Below are positions 34,653 through 41,869 of a DNA stretch of 64,000 bases, one piece after another. The DNA is from Opitutaceae bacterium (lineage in GTDB: Bacteria; Verrucomicrobiota; Verrucomicrobiia; Opitutales; Opitutaceae): NCBI GenBank assembly GCA_027482185.1, contig JAIXWF010000013.1:434001-498000 (forward strand), written 5' to 3'. The translations under genes were made by a program, and so were the position numbers. Positions within the stretch are counted from its first letter, which is position 1; each line of letters begins with the position of its first letter. The notes beneath the pieces were generated by a model. The model was given only the letters and a program-made list of their open reading frames with translations. It did not search any database and was not told the DNA's origin.

Positions 34653-34721
34653 ATGCCGGCCGGTTTGGAAAGCAGGAAATGTAGATGGGGCGATTTTTTC
34701 GCGGAAATCGATGGCGTCGGG

Positions 34722-36431
34722 TCAGGCCGATGCCGGGGGCGAGGCGAGCGTGGCGCCGCCGGCTTTGAGGTGGGCGCGAAGGACCACGGCGAGGGCGGTG
34801 GCGGCTTCGGCTTCGTCGTAGCACACGGCGGCGGCGCCGGCTTCCTCGAGGGCGCCGCCGCTGGCGAGGTAGCGGGCGCGGGCGAGGACGGTGAGGCCGG
34901 GATTGAGCGTGAGGGCCTGGCGGACGGCGCCGAGGTTGGCGGCGGCGTCGGGCAGGGAGGTCACGAGGTAGCGGCAGCGCTCGACGCCGGCCTCGCGCAG
35001 GATGGCGGCGCGGGTGGCGTCGCCGTAGAGGGCGAGTTTGCCCTCGGCCTGCAGGGCAAGGACGGTGTCGATGTTGATGTCGATCACGAGCGGCTGCAGA
35101 CCGTATTCCTCGACGCGGCGGGCGACGGTGCGGCCGACCGGGCCGTAGCCGACGATGAGCACGCGTTCGGGGGCCGGGGCGGCGACCGCTTCGGCGGCGC
35201 GGGCGTTCACGGTCGCGCCGAGGGTTTCGACGCGGCGATTGAGAAACGCGTGCAGGCGGGGACGTCCCTTGGTCCAACCTTCGAGCGCGAGCAGGCGTTT
35301 GAAGAGCCAAGGATTGAGGCTGATCGAGACGATGGCGGTGGCGACGAGGGTGTGGTGGCCGGCTTCCGGAAGCAGATCGATCATCCGGGCGGTTTCCGCG
35401 ACGATGAAGGAGAACTCCCCGATTTGCGCGAGGCCGCCGGCGACGGTGAGTCCGGTGCGGAGCGAGTGCCCGCTGATGAGGACGATGAGCAACGCGACCA
35501 CCGGCTTCACCACCAGCACCACGGCGATCAGCCCGAGCACGAGCCCCGGGGTTTGGAGCACGGCAAGTGGGTCGAAGAGCATGCCGACGGACACGAAGAA
35601 CAGCACGGCGAACGCGTCGCGCATCGGCAGCGCGTCGGCCGCGGCCTGGTGGCTGACTTTGGACTGGCCGACGACCATGCCGGCCAAAAAGGCGCCGAGG
35701 GCCATCGAGGCGCCGAAGGCGAGATAGCCGACGGTGGCGACGGCCATCGCGATCACGAGGACCGTGAGCGTGAAGAGCTCGCCGGATTTCAACGCGGCGA
35801 CGCGGAGGAGCAGCCAAGGCACGAAGCGCGCGCCGACAAACGCCATCACGGCGCCGAGCGCGGCGAGTTTCAGGACGGCAATCCCGGCGGTGCCCCAGAT
35901 GTTTTCGCCGCCGCGCGGCGCGAGGGCGGGCAGCACGACGAGGACGAGCACGGTGAGAATGTCTTCGACGACGAGCCAGCCGACGGCGACGCGGCCCTCC
36001 GGCGTCTCGACGAGGGCGTGGTCCATCAGCACCCGCAGGAGCACGACGGTGCTGGCGACCGAGACCGCGATGCCGAGGACGGTGCCGGCGGCGACGCTCC
36101 AGCCGAGGCCGACCGCGACGGCCAGGGCGCAGGCGGTGGCGGCGGCGCTTTGGCCGAGGGCGCCGGGAATCGCGATGGCCTTCACCTTGAGCAAATCGCT
36201 GAGGTGAAAATGCAGGCCGACGCCGAACATGAGCAAAATCACGCCGATCTCGGCGAGTTGCTTGGCGAGGGCGACGTCGCCGACGAAGCCCGGGGTGTTG
36301 GGCCCGATGGCGAGTCCGGCGACGAGGTAGCCGACGATCGGGGACAGCCCGATGCGTTTGGCGAGCAGGCCGAAGACGAGAGCCGCGGTCAGCCCGAAGG
36401 CGATCGTGGTGATCAGGTTGATCTCGTGCAT
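34722..36431 (-). CDS. ybaL: YbaL/Kef-type monovalent cation:proton antiporter
   Basis: A 569-residue CPA2 transporter. About twelve transmembrane helices occupy residues 1-390, including the FGVGLHFHLSDLL segment and the conserved GFLAG-like MALGAFLAGMVVGQS segment. A cytosolic Rossmann domain (TrkA-N; VLIVGYGPVGRTVARRVEEYG) lies at about residues 418-530 and binds NAD(H) to control the channel. The length and domain order fit YbaL (558 in Escherichia coli) better than KefB/KefC, whose C-terminal regions differ. It probably exchanges K+ or Na+ for H+ in pH or osmotic adaptation. It shares a strand with the lexA gene downstream and the SYLF gene upstream, but intergenic gaps of about 90 bp suggest separate promoters. 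Confidence 0.92.
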   Translation of the reverse strand: MHEINLITTIAFGLTAALVFGLLAKRIGLSPIVGYLVAGLAIGPNTPGFVGDVALAKQLAEIGVILLMFGVGLHFHLSDLLKVKAIAIPGALGQSAAATACALAVAVGLGWSVAAGTVLGIAVSVASTVVLLRVLMDHALVETPEGRVAVGWLVVEDILTVLVLVVLPALAPRGGENIWGTAGIAVLKLAALGAVMAFVGARFVPWLLLRVAALKSGELFTLTVLVIAMAVATVGYLAFGASMALGAFLAGMVVGQSKVSHQAAADALPMRDAFAVLFFVSVGMLFDPLAVLQTPGLVLGLIAVVLVVKPVVALLIVLISGHSLRTGLTVAGGLAQIGEFSFIVAETARMIDLLPEAGHHTLVATAIVSISLNPWLFKRLLALEGWTKGRPRLHAFLNRRVETLGATVNARAAEAVAAPAPERVLIVGYGPVGRTVARRVEEYGLQPLVIDINIDTVLALQAEGKLALYGDATRAAILREAGVERCRYLVTSLPDAAANLGAVRQALTLNPGLTVLARARYLASGGALEEAGAAAVCYDEAEAATALAVVLRAHLKAGGATLASPPASA

Positions 36432-36528
36432 GCGCCGGACTTGGCGGCGCGGCGGTCGCGAGGCAAGTCGCGCGGACGAATTGCCGGAAGATAGTTCGCG
36501 GGCGCGCCGGTCCCGCGCCCGCCCCGGC

Positions 36529-37101
36529 TCAATTCAGGTCCGAATCTTTCCAGTACTTCGTGCCCTGCAGCGTGGCCTGGAGGGCGACGCCGTTTTTCGT
36601 CAATTGGTAGACTTCGACGCCGGGGACGGCGGTGACGGCGCCGGCGGCCGCGGCGCCCTTGTCGTCGGACTTGGCGGCGGCGTCGGCCTGGGCGCTGAAG
36701 TCCCAGCCCTTGGCGACGAAGGCCTCGAGCTTCGCCTTGTCATGGAAAACGAATACGGCGCGGAAATCCTTCACGCCGAGGCCGAGCCCGATGCCGGCGG
36801 AGCCCATCTTCATGAAGGTCTCGGTGTCGCGGAACATTCCGTTTTCCACCACGACGCCGCTGCCGCCGGCGAAGCTCGCGAAAATGAGATTCACGCCGAC
36901 GTTGGAAAACACGGCGTAGCCGGCGGCCTTCTTGATTTTGGTTTTCAGCTCGGGCTTTTCCTTGGCGATCTCGGCGACGACGGTGTCGCGCATCTTGAGG
37001 ATGGCGGCGCGTTTTTCGGCGGGCGTGTCCTTCGCGACGAGGGCGGGACCAGCGAGGGCAAAGACCAGAAGAACGGCGAGGCGAAGGGTGAGCGATTTCA
37101 T
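36529..37101 (-). CDS. SYLF (YSC84-like) lipid-binding domain protein, exported
   Basis: A 190-residue protein with a signal peptide (LTLRLAVLLVFALAGPALVA) and one SYLF/YSC84 domain. The typical phrases are AAGYAVFSNVGVNLIFASFAG (first half), GSGVVVENG and MGSAGIGLGLGVKDFRAVFVF (second half). Domains of this family bind phosphoinositide-like lipids in eukaryotes; in bacteria they are periplasmic, with unclear function. Length is normal for bacterial single-domain members. It sits 20 bp downstream of the TIM-barrel gene on the same strand, so those two are probably one operon. The leader is C/T-rich (CCTTCCCCGC). Confidence 0.9.
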   Translation of the reverse strand: MKSLTLRLAVLLVFALAGPALVAKDTPAEKRAAILKMRDTVVAEIAKEKPELKTKIKKAAGYAVFSNVGVNLIFASFAGGSGVVVENGMFRDTETFMKMGSAGIGLGLGVKDFRAVFVFHDKAKLEAFVAKGWDFSAQADAAAKSDDKGAAAAGAVTAVPGVEVYQLTKNGVALQATLQGTKYWKDSDLN

Positions 37102-37121
37102 GCGGGGAAGGCGGGGACGTT

Positions 37122-38069
37122 TCAGGCTTGGCCGAGCCAGCCGCGGAGGACGGCGGCGTCGGCGCGGAAAGCGGCGACGGTCGCGGCGCGCTGGTCGAAC
37201 GGAATCGGCTGCAGCTTGAGGTGTTCGACGTGGAGGCAGACGGGGAGGGTGGCGTGGCCGGCGACGATGCGGTCGACCATGGTCTTGGTCACGATGCCGT
37301 CGGCGAGCGGGGTCTCGATCGTGCGGTCGCGGTCCCACTTGAAACTCTTCACGAACAGCGAGCCGACGCGCGGGGAGATCATGGAAACGGCGCTGGGCCA
37401 GGCGCGGCCCTGCTCGACGAGGAGGTGGCGCGTGTCGAGGGCGAGGGCGAAATCCTGCGGGGCGATGTCTTCGAGGACATGGTCGATGTCCCAGATGGCG
37501 GCGCCGACGTAGTCCGCGCCGGCGTGGTTCTGGTAGAGGCCGGTGATGCCGACGCTGCGGTGGATCGCGGCGAGCTCGCGGGCCATGCTGCGGAAGTTTG
37601 CGAGCTGCGGCTTGATCGGTTTCTTGAGGTCGTACTTGAAACCGCGGTGGCGGTAGTGGCGGATGCCGAGGGCGCGCGTGGCGCGGAGGACTTTTTCGAA
37701 GTGCGGTTCGTCGGGGCGGATGAAGGAGGCGGCGACGACGAGGATGCGGCGGTTCTTCTTCGCGAGGGCCTCGACGTAGCGGGGGAGTTCGTCGGCGGCG
37801 GCCTCGGGCTTGATGTGGCCGTCGGGGCGCACGGTCAGCTCGATGTGCAGGTCCATCTCGTCGGCAGTCTGCGCGAGTTGGTCGGGCGTGTACTTTTCGA
37901 AGAAGTGTTTTTCGAAGCCGGCGATCTCGAATTTCTTCGCCGCGGCGGGAGCGGCCGGGGTGGCGGCGAAGGCGCCGGGAGCAAGCGCGAGAGCGGCGGC
38001 GCCGAGGCCGGCCTGGGCAAGGAAGTCGCGGCGGGTGAGGGAAGCGGGGGCGGGGAGCGCGGGGGGCAT
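37122..38069 (-). CDS. Tat-exported sugar phosphate isomerase/epimerase-like protein
   Basis: A 315-residue protein. It begins with a twin-arginine signal (SLTRRDFLAQAGLGAAALALA, Arg pair at about residues 13-14) and continues as a xylose-isomerase-like TIM barrel (MDLHIELTVRPDGHIKPEAA, then LYQNHAG and IWDIDHVLE). Potential metal ligands E, D and H are in YQNHAGAD and LALDTRHLL. Such Tat-exported AP_endonuc_2-fold proteins are frequent in Verrucomicrobiota and Planctomycetes, usually beside sugar oxidoreductases; no such partner is here. The substrate is unknown. ATG 38069 gives a correct Tat leader. The SYLF gene follows after 20 bp. Confidence 0.85.
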   Translation of the reverse strand: MPPALPAPASLTRRDFLAQAGLGAAALALAPGAFAATPAAPAAAKKFEIAGFEKHFFEKYTPDQLAQTADEMDLHIELTVRPDGHIKPEAAADELPRYVEALAKKNRRILVVAASFIRPDEPHFEKVLRATRALGIRHYRHRGFKYDLKKPIKPQLANFRSMARELAAIHRSVGITGLYQNHAGADYVGAAIWDIDHVLEDIAPQDFALALDTRHLLVEQGRAWPSAVSMISPRVGSLFVKSFKWDRDRTIETPLADGIVTKTMVDRIVAGHATLPVCLHVEHLKLQPIPFDQRAATVAAFRADAAVLRGWLGQA

Positions 38070-38216
38070 GGGAAAGCGGAGTGCGGCAGGGAAGGGAATT
38101 GAAGGCGGGAAACCGGGGCAGGGCCGGCCGATGCGACGGGCCGGCCGGGGGCGGGGTGCGGATACCAAAACCCGCCGGCGGCGCGGTGCAATCCTGCGGG
38201 CGGAAAAAGCGGCCGA

Positions 38217-38942
38217 TCAGGCGGCGGGCTGCGGTTTGCCCGCGAGGCGCGGATACACCGCTCCGGCCAGGGCGGCGCCGAGCAGCGGCGCTACCCAGAA
38301 GAGCCAGAGTTGCTGGAGGGCCCAGCCGCCGACGAAGAGCGCCGGGCCGGTGCTGCGGGCCGGATTGACGGAGAGGTTGGTCACCGGAATGCCGATCAGG
38401 TGGATCAGCGTCAGGCCGAGACCGATCGCAATGGGCGCAAAGCCCTGGGGCGCGCGCCGGTCGGTGGCGCCGAGGATGATCAGAAGAAAGAAAAACGTGA
38501 GCACGGTTTCCGCCACCAAGGCGGACAACAGGGAGAAGCCGCCCGGGGAGTGGGCGCCGAAGCCGTTGGCCGCAAAGCCGCCGGCGAGGGAGAAGCCGGG
38601 TTGGCCGCTGGCAATCACGTAGAGCACGCCCGCGCCGGCGGCGGCCCCGAGGACCTGGGCGACGATGTAACCCGGCAATTCGGCGCCGGGGAAACGGCCG
38701 CCAACGAAAAGGCCGAGCGACACGGCGGGGTTGAGGTGGCAACCGGAGATGTGGCCGATGGCATAGGCCATGGTGAGAACCGTGAGACCGAAGGCGAGCG
38801 AGACGCCGACGAGACCGATGCCGAGGTTGAGAGGCGTGGTGCCTTCGGTGGCGAGGAATTTGGCGGCGAGGACCGCGCTGCCGCAACCGCCGAACGTGAG
38901 CCAGAACGTGCCGAGAAATTCGGCGAGGAGTTTGTTTTTCAT
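38217..38942 (-). CDS. aqpZ: Aquaporin Z-like water channel
   Basis: A 241-residue MIP-family protein with six transmembrane helices and two half-helices. Both NPA motifs are visible, [11 protein letters not shown] (about residues 66-76) and [11 protein letters not shown] (about residues 188-198). The length and the R after the second NPA (ar/R filter) fit a water-selective AqpZ rather than the longer glycerol facilitators. It stands alone with a pyrimidine-rich leader (GGTTCCCGCT) and a repeat-rich upstream region. ATG 38942 is the family start ([15 protein letters not shown]). Water transport is inferred from family, not from context. Confidence 0.95.
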   Translation of the reverse strand: MKNKLLAEFLGTFWLTFGGCGSAVLAAKFLATEGTTPLNLGIGLVGVSLAFGLTVLTMAYAIGHISGCHLNPAVSLGLFVGGRFPGAELPGYIVAQVLGAAAGAGVLYVIASGQPGFSLAGGFAANGFGAHSPGGFSLLSALVAETVLTFFFLLIILGATDRRAPQGFAPIAIGLGLTLIHLIGIPVTNLSVNPARSTGPALFVGGWALQQLWLFWVAPLLGAALAGAVYPRLAGKPQPAA

Positions 38943-39152
38943 AGCGGGAACCGGGGACGAACGAGGGACTCCGCGCCGGTCTTGGTGGGGGTAAATGCCG
39001 GCGGCGGCGGAGCCGAGCTGGACCGGTCCCGGTCCGGCGGGCAAGCGGGGAGTTGGGCCGGAGCCGAAACGTCACGGGCGACGTTGGGGCGGGGCGGGGA
39101 TCGCGGGGAGGGAATTGCGCGCGGGCGAGCGGAGGGGGAGCGCGGAATATGA

Positions 39153-39171
39153 CCCGGGCTGAAGGCCCGGG
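39153..39171. repeat. CCCGGGC hairpin
   Basis: CCCGGGC (39153-39159) and GCCCGGG (39165-39171) form a 7-bp stem with a TGAAG loop in the gap between speA (3' end) and aqpZ (5' end). A related word, with the sequence GGCCCGGG, occurs at 52147-52154. The rest of this 320-bp gap (38943-39262) holds the array below and presumably the aqpZ promoter; I see no gene. Confidence 0.55.
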
Positions 39172-39186
39172 CTACGGCGGCGTCGG

Positions 39187-39235
39187 AGCCCAGAGCCCAG
39201 AACCCAGAACTCAAAACCCAAAACTCAGAACCGCG
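39187..39235 (+). repeat. Heptanucleotide-period repeat, AACCCAA family
   Basis: Seven units in perfect 7-bp phase, for example AACCCAG, AACTCAA. The same family in inverse orientation is at 3312-3346, 36 kb away. The array lies 27 bp from the speA stop codon (39263-39265). Confidence 0.75.
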
Positions 39236-39262
39236 CGCGGCGAGGGTGCGCGGCGCGCCGCG

Positions 39263-41209
39263 TCAGCGCTGCTTCTTTTTCCGCGCGCTCTTCGGCTCGA
39301 TGTTCAGGTAGGTCTTGTTGAGCATCTGGCTTTCGTAGAGCTCGAGGAGACGCACGCCTTCGCGCGGCTTGACCTGGTCCTTCTTCGTCGCGGCGTCGAT
39401 CTGCGCCTTCATTTTCCGGCACAGGTCTTCCTGCTGGTACTGCACGCCCTCGATGACGTCGGCGATGCGGCTGCCGCTGAGGGCCTCTTCAATATAGAAG
39501 CCGTTGGGTTCGTCGTCCTCGAGGAAGACGTGGACCTCGTTGACGCGGCCGAAGAGGTTGTGGAGGTCGCCCATGATGTCCTGGTAGGCGCCGGTGAGGA
39601 ACACGCCGAGGTAGTACGGCTTGTTGTTCAGCGGGTGGAGCGTGATGTAGTCCTTCACGTCCTGCAGATCGATGAACGAGGAAATCTTGCCGTCGGAGTC
39701 GCAGGTGATGTCGACGAGGATCGCGTTGACGGAGGGCTTTTCGTTGAGCCGGTGGAGCGGCGCGACGGGGAAGAGTTGCTTCAGGGCCCAGTGGTCGAGG
39801 AGCGATTGGAAAACGGAGAAATTGCAGACGTATTGGTCGGCGAGGAGCTTGTCCAAGTCGTGCAGTTCCTCGGGCTGGTAGCCGGTCTTGCGCCCCTCTT
39901 TGGCGATCTGTTCGCAGATCTGCCAGAAGATCGATTCGGCGGCGGCGCGGTTTTCGAGATCGAGGTAGCCGAGGTTGAAGAGCGAGAAGGCCTCTTCCTT
40001 CTTCTGCAGGGCGTCGTGGAAACGTTCGAGGCGGCCGAGCTTGCCTTTGTTCTTCAGCATTTGCTCGAGGTCCTCGACGACCTTGTGCTTCTGCTTCGGC
40101 TGGTGCTGGTGGCCGAGGGATTCGCGCTTGTTGATGCGTTCGAAGACCTCGACGACGAGGAGCGAGTGGGGGGCGACGATGGCGCGGCCGGATTCGCTGA
40201 CGATGTCGGGCACGGGGATGCCGGAGGCGGTGCAGATCTCGCGGACGTTGGCGACGACGTCGCGGGCGTACTCCTCCATCGAGTAGTTCATCGACGACTC
40301 GAAGTTGGTGCGGGAGCCGTCGTAATCGACGCCGAGGCCGCCGCCGACATCGAGGTAGCCCATCGGGAAACCCATCTTGGCGAGCTGGCAGTAGAACCGG
40401 GAGGCCTCGACGACGGCGTTCTTGATCGTGAGGATATTCGGGACCTGCGAGCCGATGTGGAAGTGGACGAGCTTGAGGGCGGAGGTGAGTTTCGCGTTCT
40501 TCAGCTTTTCGCAGGCGAAGAGGATCTCGGCGGTGTTGAGGCCGAACTTGGCATTGTCGCCGGTGGACATGGCCCACTTGCCCTCGCCGCGGGTCTGGAG
40601 TTTGGCGCGGAAACCGATGAGCGGTTTGACGCCGGTCTCCTGGGAAATGTGGATGATGTCGTCGAGCTCGGCGAGTTGCTCGACCACGATGATGATCTTC
40701 TTGCCGAGTTTGCGGCCGAGAAGGGCGAGGCGGATGTAGTCGTGGTCCTTGTAGCCGTTGCAGACGATGAGGCGCTGGGCGCCCTCGTGCATGGCGAGGG
40801 CGATCATGAGCTCGGGCTTGGAGCCGGCCTCGAGGCCGTAGTTGTAATCCTTGCCGGCGGCGACGATCTCGTCGACGACCTCGCGGAGCTGGTTGACCTT
40901 GATCGGGAAGACGCCGCGGTAGGAGCCCTTGTAGCCCTCTTCCTTGATCGCCTTGGCGAAGCACTCGTTCAGCTGGGTGACGCGGTGGCGGAGGAGATCC
41001 TGGAAACGGATGACCATCGGCGCCTTGAGTCCCATCCCGAGGGCCTCCTGCACGACGTCGAGGACGCGGATGCCGCGGCCGTCGACCAGGGGCTGCACGT
41101 TGACGAATCCGCCGTCATCGACCGAGATGTGCCCGGAGCCCCAGCGTTTGAAACCGTAATGTTCTTCGGACTTGGCGGCCGACCAGGCGGAGGAGGATTT
41201 GCTTTTCAA
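39263..41209 (-). CDS. speA: Biosynthetic arginine decarboxylase
   Basis: A 648-residue PLP enzyme that converts arginine to agmatine in polyamine synthesis. The Schiff-base lysine is in YRGVFPIKVNQ (about residue 82), followed by GLEAGSKPEL and a PLP-phosphate region (LDVGGGLGVDYDGS). The C-terminal regulatory half contains the usual GVFLTGAYQDIMGDLHNLFG segment with dimer-interface Cys in LVDITCDSDG. Length is close to E. coli SpeA (658). The start is unclear: no ATG precedes the conserved region. TTG at 41209 (LKSKSSSAWSAA) is taken because it is nearest the family start; GTG at 41293 would add 28 residues made partly of 7-bp repeat sequence. It is divergent from yajC. Confidence 0.95.
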   Translation of the reverse strand: MKSKSSSAWSAAKSEEHYGFKRWGSGHISVDDGGFVNVQPLVDGRGIRVLDVVQEALGMGLKAPMVIRFQDLLRHRVTQLNECFAKAIKEEGYKGSYRGVFPIKVNQLREVVDEIVAAGKDYNYGLEAGSKPELMIALAMHEGAQRLIVCNGYKDHDYIRLALLGRKLGKKIIIVVEQLAELDDIIHISQETGVKPLIGFRAKLQTRGEGKWAMSTGDNAKFGLNTAEILFACEKLKNAKLTSALKLVHFHIGSQVPNILTIKNAVVEASRFYCQLAKMGFPMGYLDVGGGLGVDYDGSRTNFESSMNYSMEEYARDVVANVREICTASGIPVPDIVSESGRAIVAPHSLLVVEVFERINKRESLGHQHQPKQKHKVVEDLEQMLKNKGKLGRLERFHDALQKKEEAFSLFNLGYLDLENRAAAESIFWQICEQIAKEGRKTGYQPEELHDLDKLLADQYVCNFSVFQSLLDHWALKQLFPVAPLHRLNEKPSVNAILVDITCDSDGKISSFIDLQDVKDYITLHPLNNKPYYLGVFLTGAYQDIMGDLHNLFGRVNEVHVFLEDDEPNGFYIEEALSGSRIADVIEGVQYQQEDLCRKMKAQIDAATKKDQVKPREGVRLLELYESQMLNKTYLNIEPKSARKKKQR

Positions 41210-41225
41210 CGCGGTGCGATGGGAA

Positions 41226-41266
41226 GTTGAGGAGGACTGGGAGAGTTGAGAGCGAACGAGAGCGAA
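41226..41266 (-). repeat. Heptanucleotide-period repeat before speA
   Basis: C/T-rich units on the minus strand such as CTCTCAA and CTCTCCC show a weak 7-bp phase next to the uncertain speA start and would become coding if the upstream GTG were used. It resembles the CCTTCAA family but is more degraded. Confidence 0.4.
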
Positions 41267-41406
41267 TGCAAGCGGCGAGCCGCGGTTGCGCACCCGGGGC
41301 CGCGCGACGATCGCGCGACGGCGCCGCGGCGCGGGTTATGGCTTGCTTTTGCCGGAGGCGAATCCGTTAGATGCGTGTTTTCTTTTTTCAAATCACCCGC
41401 CACGCA

Positions 41407-41772
41407 ATGTCGAAAATGTCCTCGTTGATCTCCCTTCCCGAATTCCTCGCGCAGACCACCGCGCCGGCCGGCCAGCCGCAGGGCGGGATGCCGGCGGTGA
41501 TGATCATCGGCTACCTGCTCCTCTTCGCCGCGATGTATTTCTTCATGATCGCGCCGCAGCGGAAGAAGCAGAAGGAACACGAGAAGATGCTGAAGTCCCT
41601 CGAGTCGGGCGACGAGATCGTCACCAGCGGCGGCATCTTCGGCACCATCACCAACGTGAAGGAAGACCGCTTCGTGGTGCGCATCGCCGACAACACCAAG
41701 ATCGAGATCGGCAAGGCCTTCGTGACGCAGGTGCTGAACAAGCAGGCCGCGCCCGCCGCCGACAAGAAGTAA
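41407..41772 (+). CDS. yajC: Preprotein translocase subunit YajC
   Basis: A 121-residue single-span inner-membrane protein that forms a complex with SecD-SecF. One transmembrane helix (MIIGYLLLFAAMYFFMI) is followed by the family motif APQRKKQKEHEKMLKSLESGDEIVTSGGIFG (split here into its first 14 residues APQRKKQKEHEKML and the GDEIVTSGG turn) and a small cytosolic beta domain. The tail is Ala/Lys-rich. The ATG at 41407 is preferred; ATG 41371 would add 12 residues of poor similarity. It starts the yajC-secDF unit, 98 bp ahead of secDF. Confidence 0.95.
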   Translation: MSKMSSLISLPEFLAQTTAPAGQPQGGMPAVMIIGYLLLFAAMYFFMIAPQRKKQKEHEKMLKSLESGDEIVTSGGIFGTITNVKEDRFVVRIADNTKIEIGKAFVTQVLNKQAAPAADKK

Positions 41773-41869
41773 GGCCGTCGCCGCCGGGCCCCGTCGCCCG
41801 GCGCCGCCTTGCCGGTCCGGCCCCGCGGGCCGTCCCGCTCCCGCTCCTTTCAATCAACCCAAACGACCC

